64,000 nt of DNA from a filamentous cyanobacterium ESFC-1 (GCA_000380225.1 KB904821.1:1311931-1375930), one strand, 5' to 3'; shown: positions 1 to 9,006, numbered from the stretch's first letter. The notes: generated by a model not told the origin, from the letters alone. Program-made: numbers and translations.

Positions 1-288
1 TTATTATCCCTGTTACGTCACTATCTCCAACTTCAGTGGATTTACCAACCCGAAATCCGCGAAACCCCCCCAGAGATAGATGCGGGTGAATGGCATATTC
101 CCCCACAAAATAGCCTCCAACGCCTCCACGCCGCCGCCATTATTGGCGATATCGAACAAATCGAAGCCGAAGCCCAAAGGTTACAAACCACCGATGACCA
201 GTATTTGGCCTTTGCTCAGAAAATTTTAGATTTGGCTGAAAATTTCGACGATCGCGGCATTCTCAAAATAATTGAGCCATATCTTTAA
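1..288 (+). CDS. C-terminal end of a hybrid sensor kinase/response regulator (partial)
   Basis: The reading frame is open from base 1 to a TAA at 286-288 and gives 95 residues; the gene begins outside the window. The tail contains LHAAAIIGDIEQIEAEA and later FAQKILDLAENFDD. This is a helical segment that, in cyanobacterial hybrid histidine kinases, follows the last receiver domain. No catalytic motif lies inside the window, so the kinase assignment depends on this recognisable tail only. It is followed by about 195 bases of AT-rich sequence before the next gene on the same strand. Confidence 0.6.
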   Translation, partial: LLSLLRHYLQLQWIYQPEIRETPPEIDAGEWHIPPQNSLQRLHAAAIIGDIEQIEAEAQRLQTTDDQYLAFAQKILDLAENFDDRGILKIIEPYL

Positions 289-483
289 GAAAATCTTAAA
301 AATCTTCTACAATGAGTTGACAAATAGCCTATCACCCCCTTATAGCCGTAATTACTTGCAAAGCTTTTTCAAGATTTGATGAAGTTTGCCCCCCATCTCC
401 GCAAATTTATTGATAAAAATTGCGAAAACTGCCTCGCCCAAGGCCATAACTAACTAAATCTTTTGGGTAAGGAAAAATCAAAA

Positions 484-849
484 ATGCTATTAATTCAAGA
501 CATCGTTAGACAAGCCTTATCGACAGGGTGGTTATCCTACGAAGCCGAACAACACCTGAGAACCCGACTACAAAGCCGCTACACCAATGAAGATTTTGCC
601 GCCTTTATGAAGCTACAACGGGCAGTGATGCGCGGTCATGTCAAACAGGAAACCCGCGAACACCACAGACATTCTAAGGCCGAAAACTCTTTTCCCACAC
701 TGCCAGATAAAGGCGATCGCGCCGATCGCGCTGAATCATTCCCCGGAAATCTCCTACTGAAAAAGACCGCAAATCGGTTTGACGATTGTAAACCGCTTCT
801 AAACTTTGCTGCGGAACAGTCCCCAAATTGCCCCCCAGTAGCGCCTTGA
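484..849 (+). CDS. Small conserved cyanobacterial protein of unknown function
   Basis: The ATG at 484 is chosen over the upstream TTG at 463 because AAGGA lies about 10 bases before it. The first 60 residues (MLLIQDIVRQALSTGWL, then EAEQHLRTRL and FMKLQRAVMRGHVKQE) look like a compact all-helical protein seen in many cyanobacteria, usually about 60-70 residues long; I know no function for it. Here the frame continues to 121 residues, and its last 176 bases overlap the 3' end of the convergent kinase gene. The tail (KAENSFPTLPDKGDRADRAE) looks like non-native sequence, so the original stop was probably lost. The N-terminal half is well supported; the tail is doubtful. Confidence 0.6.
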   Translation: MLLIQDIVRQALSTGWLSYEAEQHLRTRLQSRYTNEDFAAFMKLQRAVMRGHVKQETREHHRHSKAENSFPTLPDKGDRADRAESFPGNLLLKKTANRFDDCKPLLNFAAEQSPNCPPVAP

Positions 850-2284
850 GGGTGGCTTCGATGGGCGCAATTTCAACTGACGACTCAAAAGACACTTCAC
901 TTTGGCGCAAGCGTCCTGTATTGCTATCGAAAATAAACCCTAAATTCGCTTCTCCGGGTAAATAATCGTTATACCCCACAGCGCGAGTATTGGGGAAATA
1001 CCCCCTACGGTTATAACTCGGTTCTCCGAGGGCTGCAATCACCTCATTTTGCGACGTTCCCCAGGAAAACACCGGGATAGAGGTATTTTGAGGGGGAGGA
1101 GAGGGCGTAGGTGTGGGAGTTGGACTCGGTGTTGGAGAGGGAGAGGGAGAGGGACTCGGCGTTGGAGAAGGAGAGGGAGACGGACTCGGCGTTGGAGAGG
1201 GAGAGGGAGACGGACTCGGCGTTGGAGAGGGAGAAAATACAATATCGGGGTCGCGGTTATCTTGAGATGCAAATAAACCATAACCGATGAATAGGGCGAT
1301 CGCGCCCACAACTCCGACCGCAACGCCCCAACCCCAACGGGATTGATTTCTAGACCCTCTAGACGACTCAGAAGCCGCCATAACCCTCGTTGGTTGCTGA
1401 GTATCCGGCAGGGCTGACGAGGGGGGTTGACGAGGCGAAACTGCCAGGGTGGCCGCTTCTGAATCCACACCGCCCCCCTGTAACAACCCCTGCAACATTT
1501 CGGTGGCGTTAGCATAGCGATCGCGAGGATGATATCGTAAAGCGCGATCGAGTACCGCGGCCAAATTAGAATGAATTTGGGGTAAAGCTTGCCGCCACAA
1601 AATTTCCCCCGATTGAGGATCGCTTGCTAATTCCTGGGGTAGTTTCCCCGACAGCAAAAACACCGCCGTCAACGCCAAACTATACAAATCGCTAGAATAC
1701 AAGGGACGACCCGCCGCTTGTTCGGAAGCCATAAAACCCGGCGTTCCAATGGCGACAGAGGCGTTTCCCCCTGACTGCATCATCGTGGTAACGGCTTCTT
1801 TAACCGCCCCAAAATCAATTAAAATCGGTTGGCGATCGCGCGATCGCAAAATAATATTATCCGGCTTAATATCCCGATGAATTTTTTGCTGTTGATGCAC
1901 ATATTCCAACACCCGCAGCAAACTAATTAAAAGCCGTTCGACTTCTGTTTCCGATAACGTTCCTTCTTGCTGAACTCGTTGCGTTAACGTTATCCCTTCT
2001 ATATATTCTTGTACGAGATAAAACTCGTCTTCTTCTTGAAAATAAGCATACAATCTCGGAATTTGATCGTGATTTTCCCCCAAACTTTCTAAGATTGCCG
2101 CTTCTTGTTTAAAACGTTCTTCTAACCATTGCTTTTGACTCGCATTAGAAAGACTGGGCTTGAGTTGTTTAATCGCGCAAGGTCGCTGGGACGGCAAATG
2201 AGTATCCACCGCCAGAAAGGTTTGGCCAAACCCACCTTTTCCTAATGATTTAACGATTTGATAGCGATTATTTAATAGGGTCAA
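674..2284 (-). CDS. Membrane-anchored Ser/Thr protein kinase with Pro/Ser linker
   Basis: This is a Hanks-type kinase of 536 residues. The N-terminal catalytic domain shows the glycine loop GKGGFGQTF, the lysine of CAIKQLK, the catalytic loop HRDIKPDN and the IDFGAVKEA metal loop (DFG). A transmembrane segment at about residues 315-337 (VAVGVVGAIALFIGYGLF) is followed by a Ser/Thr-Pro repeat linker (about 350-400) and an extracytoplasmic C-terminal domain of about 130 residues that I do not recognise. The start is a TTG whose upstream side is a heptad repeat tract; no Shine-Dalgarno is visible, so the 5' end may have been altered by the repeat. The cytoplasmic kinase probably responds to a signal sensed outside, which is inference. 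Confidence 0.9.
   Translation of the reverse strand: MTLLNNRYQIVKSLGKGGFGQTFLAVDTHLPSQRPCAIKQLKPSLSNASQKQWLEERFKQEAAILESLGENHDQIPRLYAYFQEEDEFYLVQEYIEGITLTQRVQQEGTLSETEVERLLISLLRVLEYVHQQQKIHRDIKPDNIILRSRDRQPILIDFGAVKEAVTTMMQSGGNASVAIGTPGFMASEQAAGRPLYSSDLYSLALTAVFLLSGKLPQELASDPQSGEILWRQALPQIHSNLAAVLDRALRYHPRDRYANATEMLQGLLQGGGVDSEAATLAVSPRQPPSSALPDTQQPTRVMAASESSRGSRNQSRWGWGVAVGVVGAIALFIGYGLFASQDNRDPDIVFSPSPTPSPSPSPSPTPSPSPSPSPTPSPSPSPSPTPSPTPTPTPSPPPQNTSIPVFSWGTSQNEVIAALGEPSYNRRGYFPNTRAVGYNDYLPGEANLGFIFDSNTGRLRQSEVSFESSVEIAPIEATLKALLGGNLGTVPQQSLEAVYNRQTDLRSFSVGDFRGMIQRDRRDRLYLAVWEKSFRP
1096..1232. repeat. 30-bp minisatellite inside the kinase gene
   Basis: A unit of about 30 bases containing GGACTCGGCGTTGGAGA followed by GAGGGAGAGG is repeated in tandem about three to four times with small changes. 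In the kinase frame it encodes the Ser-Pro/Thr-Pro linker. Such arrays usually vary in copy number between strains. Confidence 0.8.
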
Positions 2285-2286
2285 TT

Positions 2287-2514
2287 TGTTATTGGTTGTT
2301 GGTTGTTAGTTATTGGTTATTGGTTGTTGGTTATTGGTTGTTGGTTGTTGGTTATTGGTTATTGGTTATTGGTTATTGGTTATTGGTTATTGGTTATTGG
2401 TTATTGGTTATTGGTTATTGGTTATTGGTTATTAATTGTTTTCTAAATCCCTTAATTGGTCATTGGTCATTGCTCATTGGTCATTGATAACTGCTCATTG
2501 GTCACTGTTAATTA
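2287..2514. repeat. Heptad STRR tract (TTGGTTR, then TTGGTCA)
   Basis: Period-7 tandem repeat. TTGGTTA and TTGGTTG units run from 2287 to about 2435, then a shorter array of TTGGTCA-type units runs to about 2512. TTGGTCA matches the known cyanobacterial short tandemly repeated repetitive (STRR) sequence class. The tract lies between the start of the kinase and the stop of the GGDEF gene and supplies the stop and last residues of the latter. Confidence 0.9.
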
Positions 2515-3520
2515 TAAATCGATCCCGTCCATGCCGCTTGGCTTGATATAACAAACGATCGGCTTTCAACACTAAATTTAACGGTGAATCTTCTCGATTG
2601 GGAATCATACTCATCCCACCAATACTCACAGTGACATAACGTTGGCAAGACAAGCCCCCATGAAGAATTTTTAAAGCCCGTAGGCGATCGCAAATACATT
2701 CAGCAATAATTTGAGATTGGGTCAGGGTGACACCCGGTAAAATAACAGCAAATTCTTCTCCCCCATAACGCGCAACTAAATAATCGGGATCGCTTGCGAC
2801 TTCTTTTAAAACCTGCGCCACTTTTTGCAAACAATCATCCCCGGCTTGATGACCGTAATAATCATTATAAGCTTTAAACCGATCGACATCACAAAGTAGT
2901 AAACCCAAAGGTTCTTGTTGTAAACTTAGTTTATGCCACTGAATTTCTAAATATTCATCAAAGCGGCGGCGATTGGCAATTTGAGTCAAGCCATCAATAC
3001 TAGCCAACTGAGATAATTCTATATTGGCTGCTTTGAGTTTTTGGGTAGTTTGTTTTAACAAGTTCGCGACGAATTGATGAATTTGAGATTGAGCAATTAA
3101 GAGTTTTTGGGTATCCAAAAGTTTATATTGTTGCTGCTCGTTATGAATAACAAGGGGTTCGTAAAGTAACTGACTCGGACGCTCAATGGCTTGTTGCGCT
3201 GCTTCCACAATCGAAGTATTGTCCGATAAAATCAGTAAATCCTGTTGCGTCACTTTATACAAGTTTGCGATCGCCCGATTAAAAAACAACTCCAAGCCAT
3301 AAGGACGACTCAACTTTTCTAAAAATCGCTGTCGCGAAATCATGCCGAAAAATTGCTGGCGATCTTGCAAAATTACCCCCGATAGTATGGGATTTTGCTC
3401 AAAAATTTGATAAACCCTTCCCCCCAAACAGGAAATATCTACCGTTACATCATCTAATTCTAAGTCTTTCAAGGTAGAATTTAAGTCTAAGTTAAGTTGA
3501 GAATAATTAATCATTAACAT
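2495..3520 (-). CDS. Diguanylate cyclase-type GGDEF protein
   Basis: The protein has 341 residues. The N-terminal half (about 1-160) resembles the CBS-like sensory region found in front of some cyanobacterial GGDEF domains (GVILQDRQQFFGMISRQ). The C-terminal half is a GGDEF domain starting at SIDGLTQIANRRRFDEYL, with DVDRFKAYNDYYGHQAGD and the active loop RYGGEEF. The active-site signature is intact, so synthesis of cyclic di-GMP from GTP is expected. The usual inhibitory RxxD motif is absent: the equivalent positions read DPDY. There is no EAL domain and no membrane segment. The last residues (NSDQ and stop) are encoded by the neighbouring heptad repeat. Confidence 0.9.
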   Translation of the reverse strand: MLMINYSQLNLDLNSTLKDLELDDVTVDISCLGGRVYQIFEQNPILSGVILQDRQQFFGMISRQRFLEKLSRPYGLELFFNRAIANLYKVTQQDLLILSDNTSIVEAAQQAIERPSQLLYEPLVIHNEQQQYKLLDTQKLLIAQSQIHQFVANLLKQTTQKLKAANIELSQLASIDGLTQIANRRRFDEYLEIQWHKLSLQQEPLGLLLCDVDRFKAYNDYYGHQAGDDCLQKVAQVLKEVASDPDYLVARYGGEEFAVILPGVTLTQSQIIAECICDRLRALKILHGGLSCQRYVTVSIGGMSMIPNREDSPLNLVLKADRLLYQAKRHGRDRFIINSDQ

Positions 3521-3859
3521 AAAACCAAAAACTCCGAATCCATTTAGATGACCATAAATCGAAAAATATTGATAAGCTAATTCAAATGTATCCTAAAAAA
3601 ACCAAAAAGCCGATTTCATACTAATAGAATTAGCAATCTAAAAAAACCATAAAAACACAGCAAAACTCTCCGTTAAATTACGCAAAACCGAAGTAAATAG
3701 AGGATGCTTGTGGCTGAAATTCATCAACTTTGCTAAATTTTAACGACGGAAACTGATAAGATTCGCAACATCGGGATAATTCATTCGGAACTTTCCCCCA
3801 CCTGGTTTCCGTCCGATCCCGGTTAATTTTGAAAAATTGCTAAATCCGCTTAAAAATTA
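3521..3859. other. Divergent intergenic region, 339 bases
   Basis: AT-rich space between the divergently transcribed GGDEF gene and the amidase gene, so it should carry both promoters. I see no repeat, RNA gene or recognised operator, and no clear Shine-Dalgarno before the amidase ATG. Confidence 0.5.
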
Positions 3860-5638
3860 ATGAGCAAATCGATTGAATCTATCTTAATCAGCGCGATCGC
3901 CACCAGTAGTTTGATTGTAAACATCTCCCCGGCTCAAGCCGAAACTCCCCTCAAAGTTGTTTATCCTCCCCCGCAACACCAAACCACCGCCGAGCAAATT
4001 TTCATTATTGGTTCTGCCCCAGCCGCAGGAAATGTCACGATTAACGGCAATATCATCGATCGCAGTCCCTCCGGTTACTTTGCGCCGAGTGTTCCCCTAA
4101 ACATGGGCGAAAATCGCGTCACAGTGCGTTACAACAACGAAACCCTTACCTACATCATCACCCGCGTTTCACCCCAACCCCAACTCCCCCCAGACCAGAT
4201 TGTCTTAAGCAACTCCATCACCCCCCAAGTTGACATTGCCCGCTTACCGGATGATTTGGTTTGTTTTAGCGCGATCGCCGCCGAAAATGCCCAAGTTTCC
4301 GTCACTCTAAACAATCAAACCCTACCCCTCAACCCCCAAACCAATCTCGCTCAACTCCCCCCCAATTACGCCGTCCTCAACGACAGCAACGAACCCACCC
4401 CCATCGCCCTCAATCCCTACCAAAACTGCATCAGCGCCGCCAATATTCCCAACAATACCCAACCGGTTTATGAAATCAGCCAGGGCGATCGCACCACCAC
4501 TCAACCCGCTTCTGGCAACATTACCATTCTCAACCCCAATCAACTCCAAGTCGTCGAAATTACCGCCGATGCAGGAGTCGCCAGAACCGGCCCCAGCACC
4601 AGTTACTCCCGCTTAACCCCCCTCCCCCAAGGTACTCGGGCCCAAGTCACTGGTCGCGAGGGGGAATGGTTGCGTTTAGATTACGGTGCATGGATCAAAG
4701 CCAGCGAGACCCAAACTCTACCCGGTGCAGTTCCTCCTCAAGCCCTGATCCGCAGCCTCAGCGCCCGACCCCAAACCAACGCCACCGAGGTTGTTTTTCC
4801 CCTCACCGTCCCCGTCCCGGTTTCCGTCCAACAAGGAGACGATACCTTTACCCTGACCCTGCATAACGCGATCGCCCAAACCGATACCATCTGGCTAGAC
4901 GATGACCCCCTCATTCGTCGCCTAGATTGGCAGCAAATTGAGCCAGAACGCCTCCAATACACCTTTTACCTCAAAAATGGCCAACAGTGGGGTTATGACC
5001 TGCGCTACGAAGGCACAAGCCTAATTTTAACCCTGCGCCATCCCCCCCAAGCCGACCTGACTGCCCCTAATTCCCTCGCCGGGACAACCATTTTGCTCGA
5101 CCCCGGTCACGGCGGCGACGAACTCGGCGCAAGAGGCCCCAACGGCTATCCCGAAAAAGCCGTTAACCTCGTCATTTCCCAACTCTTGCAACAAGAACTC
5201 GAACAACGGGGCGCAACCGTCTATATGACCCGAACGACCGATGTAGACGTTTCCCTGCGCGATCGCATGGCCGCCATTGACCGAGTACGCCCCACCCTGG
5301 CTTTATCCGTCCACTACAACGCCCTTCCCGACGGTGGCGACGCAGAAAATACGGCCGGAATCGGGATGTTTTGGTACAATCCCCAAGCCCACGATCTCGC
5401 GGTATTTCTGCATAACTACCTGGTTGAAAACCTCGATCGCCCTTCTTATGGCGTTTTCTGGAATAACCTGGCGCTGACTCGCCCTCATGCTGCCCCAACG
5501 GTGCTAATGGAACTGGGTTTTATGATTAATCCCAACGAGTTTGAATGGATTACTAATCCTAACGAACAACAACGCCTCGCGATCGCCCTAGCCGATGGCA
5601 TTACCGCTTGGCTGCAAGAAACCCAACCCGGTTCGTAG
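3860..5638 (+). CDS. Secreted N-acetylmuramoyl-L-alanine amidase (SH3b-AMIN-Amidase_3)
   Basis: The enzyme hydrolyses the amide bond between N-acetylmuramic acid and the stem peptide of peptidoglycan in the periplasm. A signal peptide (residues 1-28, ending SPAQA) precedes an Ig-like/low-complexity region, a bacterial SH3 domain at about 220-275 (ITADAGVARTGPS, then GEWLRLDYGAWIKA), an AMIN-like region at about 290-395, and the zinc catalytic domain from about 408. Zinc ligands and catalytic residues are visible: DPGHGG (His about 417), the glutamate of YPEKAVN, the histidine of SVHYNA and the glutamate of LMELGF. Its length and order are those of cyanobacterial AmiC-like enzymes, which act in septal wall remodelling and, in heterocyst formers, septal junctions. 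Confidence 0.92.
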   Translation: MSKSIESILISAIATSSLIVNISPAQAETPLKVVYPPPQHQTTAEQIFIIGSAPAAGNVTINGNIIDRSPSGYFAPSVPLNMGENRVTVRYNNETLTYIITRVSPQPQLPPDQIVLSNSITPQVDIARLPDDLVCFSAIAAENAQVSVTLNNQTLPLNPQTNLAQLPPNYAVLNDSNEPTPIALNPYQNCISAANIPNNTQPVYEISQGDRTTTQPASGNITILNPNQLQVVEITADAGVARTGPSTSYSRLTPLPQGTRAQVTGREGEWLRLDYGAWIKASETQTLPGAVPPQALIRSLSARPQTNATEVVFPLTVPVPVSVQQGDDTFTLTLHNAIAQTDTIWLDDDPLIRRLDWQQIEPERLQYTFYLKNGQQWGYDLRYEGTSLILTLRHPPQADLTAPNSLAGTTILLDPGHGGDELGARGPNGYPEKAVNLVISQLLQQELEQRGATVYMTRTTDVDVSLRDRMAAIDRVRPTLALSVHYNALPDGGDAENTAGIGMFWYNPQAHDLAVFLHNYLVENLDRPSYGVFWNNLALTRPHAAPTVLMELGFMINPNEFEWITNPNEQQRLAIALADGITAWLQETQPGS

Positions 5639-5705
5639 TTAAGGCTTCAGCCCCGACTCCATAACTCTGTTACAATTTCCTAAACCGTTGAAGCCAAACC
5701 GTTCT

Positions 5706-6083
5706 ATGATCCTTGAGTTTTTGCCGTTTCAAGTCTCTATCGACCCCACCGCGATCGCGGCAGCCTGTTTGTGGTCTCTCGCCCTCTATCTTGCCTTAGC
5801 GGGTTTGAGAGACTGGATCGTCGAACAACTCAATCGCTGGTTTAACTTTGCCGAACGCTCCCTTTATACCTCCGTCGAGGAGTTTGAACGCACCCGCGTT
5901 GCTCGCGAGTCCCAAAATGCTTTTTACGCTTCACTGATGAGTATTGTGCCTTTTTTGGGCTTTGGGGGCTTGTGTAGCTACGGCGTAGACATCAGTTTGG
6001 GCCAAAGTTGGGCTGTTAGTTTGGGGATGTTGGCTTGTATGGGTTGTGGCGTTTACGAGTTGGGACGGCGACAAGGGGAGTAG
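5706..6083 (+). CDS. Small membrane protein of unknown function
   Basis: The frame opens at a TTG (5688), but the ATG at 5706 gives a more natural start; neither has a strong ribosome site. The product has 125 residues with a first hydrophobic segment at about 15-33 (IAAACLWSLALYLALAGL), an amphipathic middle (EQLNRWFNFAERSLYTSVEEFERTR) and two hydrophobic segments near the C-terminus (SLMSIVPFLGFGGL and VSLGMLACMGCGVYEL). It is on the same strand as the amidase, 67 bases downstream, so they may be co-transcribed. I do not recognise the family. Confidence 0.65.
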   Translation: MILEFLPFQVSIDPTAIAAACLWSLALYLALAGLRDWIVEQLNRWFNFAERSLYTSVEEFERTRVARESQNAFYASLMSIVPFLGFGGLCSYGVDISLGQSWAVSLGMLACMGCGVYELGRRQGE

Positions 6084-6756
6084 TTCAGTTATCAGTCTCT
6101 AAGGGGCAGCTTTGCTGTGGGCAGCTTTGCTGTAGGGGGGAGTTGAATTCTACCCCAGAAAGAGGATCAGAAACTTTGGTTTTTAGGGGTTAGTTTTAAA
6201 AAGGCTAAAAGCTAGACGCTTATAGGCGTTACAGCCCGAAAAAGTGAAATTAAGTTTCAAAGAGAGTCAACAGTTATCAGTTATCAGTAATCAGTGTTTT
6301 GGGCAGTGGGTCTTGGGCAGCTTTGCTGTAGGCAGTGGGCAATCGTTATGTAGGGGCGATCTTTTCCCTGCCCAATAACCAACAACTGGTGCGACCCCGC
6401 GCCGCCGTAAGACGAGCGACCCCGCGCCGCCGTAAGGCGCAAGGGAACGCGCGAGTAGCAAGGGAACGCGCACCAGAAATAACCAACAACCAATAACCAA
6501 TAACCAATAACCAACAACCAATAACCAATAACCAACAACCAACAACCAATAACCAATAACCAATAACCAACAACCAACAACCAACAACCAATAACCAACA
6601 ACCAACAACCAACAACCAATAACCAACAACCAATAACCAATAACCAATAACCAACAACCAATAACCAATAACCAACAACCAACAACCAATAACCAATAAC
6701 CAATAACCAACAACCAACAACCAACAACCAATAACCAACAACCAACAACCAACCCA
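6084..6756. repeat. Repeat-filled intergenic region with CCAATAA/CCAACAA heptads
   Basis: No gene is credible here. A short TTATCAG tract lies at 6268-6298, and a heptad array of CCAATAA and CCAACAA units (reverse of TTGGTTR) runs from about 6477 to 6753. The array is open in three minus frames, which produces spurious hydrophobic polypeptides. A short stretch of the same heptads at 6373-6385 is separated from the main array by a GC-rich palindromic cassette (6386-6476). Confidence 0.9.
6386..6476. mobile_element. GC-rich palindromic cassette inside the heptad array
   Basis: A 91-base segment is bounded by perfect 8-base inverted ends, CTGGTGCG (6386-6393) and CGCACCAG (6469-6476). Inside, GCGACCCCGCGCCGCCGTAAG occurs twice (6391 and 6416) and GCAAGGGAACGCGC twice (6439 and 6458). 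Heptad units flank it on both sides, so it appears inserted into the array. It encodes nothing and looks like a small MITE- or REP-like element; mobility is inference. Confidence 0.55.
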
Positions 6757-7143
6757 TCACCACTGAAGGATATGGGCGATCGCGTCGGCTAATAAAAGAG
6801 GATCGAAAGGTTTGGATAAAACCAGTTCGATCCCTAGGTTTTCATAGCGCTTTCTTTCTGAGGCTTGGACGCGGGCGGTTAAAAAAATAACCGGAATAGC
6901 TTGGGTTTTGGGATGCTGTTTGAGTTTTTGTAAAGTCGCCACACCATCTAAACCTGGCATCATTACATCCAGCAAAACTACATCTGGTTGTTCAGCGATC
7001 GCGATCTCGATTCCTTCTACACCCGAAATCGCTGTAACAATCTGCCAACCTCGACTGACTTCCAAACTCAGTTGAGTTACTTCGCGAATATCAGGGTCAT
7101 CGTCGATGATTAACACTTTTTTTGTCGCTTGAGCAGCCATCAT
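6757..7143 (-). CDS. Single-domain response regulator (CheY-like)
   Basis: The 128-residue protein consists only of a receiver domain. The acidic pocket is IDDDPD near residue 15, the phosphoacceptor aspartate is in VVLLDVMMPGLDG, the threonine is in FLTA and the conserved lysine is in LSKPFD. No output domain is present, so it should act by protein contact or phosphotransfer. Its nearest neighbour is the divergent PatA-like protein, a combination also seen near chemotaxis-type phototaxis systems, but no kinase gene is adjacent. Its stop codon borders the heptad array. Confidence 0.9.
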   Translation of the reverse strand: MMAAQATKKVLIIDDDPDIREVTQLSLEVSRGWQIVTAISGVEGIEIAIAEQPDVVLLDVMMPGLDGVATLQKLKQHPKTQAIPVIFLTARVQASERKRYENLGIELVLSKPFDPLLLADAIAHILQW

Positions 7144-7419
7144 ACAATTTACAATTCAGGAGTAGTTATGAACAATCTAAGCTGTTAATCCTTCAAATTT
7201 CGGTCTCAATCTAAGCTGACTAACGGGTTCAGCGTGTCAAATCGGCGGTTTAAATACGTCACCAGCTTAAGGAAATATGAATCTAATATAAAGCCATGTT
7301 AAGGCAAGATAAAGTCAGGGCGAAAATCGTAAATTTCACAAGTTTGTCACAAGTGCGGCTTAAAGTATTGAGGTGAGGTACTTTTCTCGAAAAATCGCCA
7401 GTAGACCGTTCACGACGAC

Positions 7420-8655
7420 ATGAATTCTAATTCTCTCAATCCGCAATCTTTCAATCCTTCCCCATCGGGAATGTCAGTGGCTCACTCCCCCACTGTGAAT
7501 GTTGTTGTTGAACTTACTCGTTACAGCCAACAACATTTTACGGGAAAAATCGATATAAAAGTGAGGCAGGGTTCGAGTTGGTCGCTATATCTACATTTAG
7601 GGCGTTTGGCTTGGGTGACAGGTGGAAAACATCCCCGCAGACGATGGCAGCGATACTACAGACGTTATTGTTCTCAGGTTAACCTGAAACAAGGGCAAGA
7701 TCGTCGTGGGGAAACTCATCCTAATTATTATCACATTTTAGGTTTACTAATTTCGCGAAAGCTGGTTTCTGTCGAAAAAATTGTCCAACTGCAACAAGCC
7801 CTTGCCAGTGAAGTTTTATTTGATTTGATCCAAGAAATTGCGATCGCCTCGGTAACTCCCAACCCCATAGAAGCCACCCCACAGCCGAGCTTTACGATCG
7901 CTGCAACCCCAGGGGTACGTCCTTGCCGTCAGACTTTACTGCCCCAAGCTACTTTAATCAACTTGACCCAAATGTTATGTCAGGTTGAAACTCAATGGAA
8001 TCATTGGGTGGCGGCGGGTTTGACTCGCTGTTTTCCTGATTTAGCCCCCGTCGTGGGCGATCGCGAAGCACTACAACAAATCACCCAAGACAACACATAC
8101 CAACGCCTGCAAAAACTGATTAACGGGAAAAACACATTACGAGATTTAGCCGCGATCGCGAATACTTCCGTCTTAACCCTGACGCGATCGCTCTTACCCT
8201 ACATCCGACAACAACTCATCGGTTTAGTGCAAGTCGGAGATTTTGTTGCCTCTCCTTCTACCCCAACTCAAACCCCATCTTATCGTCCCTTAGCCATCGG
8301 CGTAGATGACAATAAAGCCATCACCACTCAAATGCGATCGCTGCTGTCTCAAGCCGGTTATCGCTTTATTGGTGTAAACAATGCCACCCAGGTTTTAACC
8401 ACCATCTTAGAAACCAAGCCTGACTTAATTTTCCTCGACTTGGTAATGCCCATTGCCAACGGTTACGAAATTTGCGCTCAAATTCGCCGCATTCCTGACT
8501 TTCAAAATACGCCTATCATTATTCTGACCAACAACGATGGTTTGGTCGATCGAGTCCGCGCCAAAATGGTTGGTTCCACCGATTTCCTCAGCAAACCTTT
8601 GGTGTCCGATCAAATCCACGCGATCGCCCAGAAACATTTAGCAATTAAAAATTAA
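7420..8655 (+). CDS. PatA-like response regulator (PATAN domain plus receiver)
   Basis: This 411-residue protein has an N-terminal PATAN/DUF4388-type region (VELTRYSQQHFTGKIDI and LYLHLGRLAWVTGGKHPRRR) followed by a helical middle part. The C-terminal receiver domain starts at about 290 (IGVDDNKAITTQMRSLL), with phosphoacceptor in LIFLDLVMPIANGYE, the threonine in IILTNN and the lysine in DFLSKPL. PatA-family proteins in cyanobacteria act in phototaxis/pilus (PixG, PilG) and heterocyst patterning systems. The usual downstream pixH/I/J/L-like genes are missing here, so this is an orphan copy. The upstream 276 bases are shared with the divergent CheY-like gene. Confidence 0.88.
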   Translation: MNSNSLNPQSFNPSPSGMSVAHSPTVNVVVELTRYSQQHFTGKIDIKVRQGSSWSLYLHLGRLAWVTGGKHPRRRWQRYYRRYCSQVNLKQGQDRRGETHPNYYHILGLLISRKLVSVEKIVQLQQALASEVLFDLIQEIAIASVTPNPIEATPQPSFTIAATPGVRPCRQTLLPQATLINLTQMLCQVETQWNHWVAAGLTRCFPDLAPVVGDREALQQITQDNTYQRLQKLINGKNTLRDLAAIANTSVLTLTRSLLPYIRQQLIGLVQVGDFVASPSTPTQTPSYRPLAIGVDDNKAITTQMRSLLSQAGYRFIGVNNATQVLTTILETKPDLIFLDLVMPIANGYEICAQIRRIPDFQNTPIIILTNNDGLVDRVRAKMVGSTDFLSKPLVSDQIHAIAQKHLAIKN

Positions 8656-9006
8656 TTGTCATTTGTCATTTGTCCTTTGTCTTTTGTCTTTGGTCATTTG
8701 TCCTTTGTCTCGATCGTAGTATTTACCAACAACCAATAACCAACAACCAACAACTAACAACCAACAACCAACAACAAAAAAGCGCAAGAATAACCCTGCG
8801 CTGAGAAAAACGATTTTGATGAGATTTGTCATTTATCTTTTGTCATTTGTCATTTGTTTGTCCGCGATCGCACTATCATCTTTAAACTTCCGTCATCAAG
8901 CCTTTGTGCGAGAATTAGTAAGTTAATCAAATCTGATTTCAGAACCCCGGTTTCCGAAGTATTTACAAGTTTTTGTGGTCAAACGAGAGAGAGTTTTTCC
9001 TAACCC
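8656..9006. repeat. Mixed heptad tracts (TTTGTCA/TTTGTCC and CCAACAA)
   Basis: This gene-free gap begins directly after the PatA-like stop codon with TTTGTCA/TTTGTCC units (8658-8708), continues with CCAACAA/CCAATAA units (8727-8775) and returns to TTTGTCA units (8825-8858). The remaining sequence shows no gene. The following Uma2 gene must start transcription from the last 130 bases. Confidence 0.85.

Noticed and set aside
2296..2487. Open frames within TTGGTTR heptads (hydrophobic LLVVGYW repeats)
   Set aside because: They arise from the period-7 repeat, which is open in all frames; no ribosome site or protein-like composition.
6284..6763. Three overlapping minus-strand frames of 130-159 residues
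   Set aside because: Translations of the CCAATAA/CCAACAA array and the GC-rich cassette; repeat artefacts.
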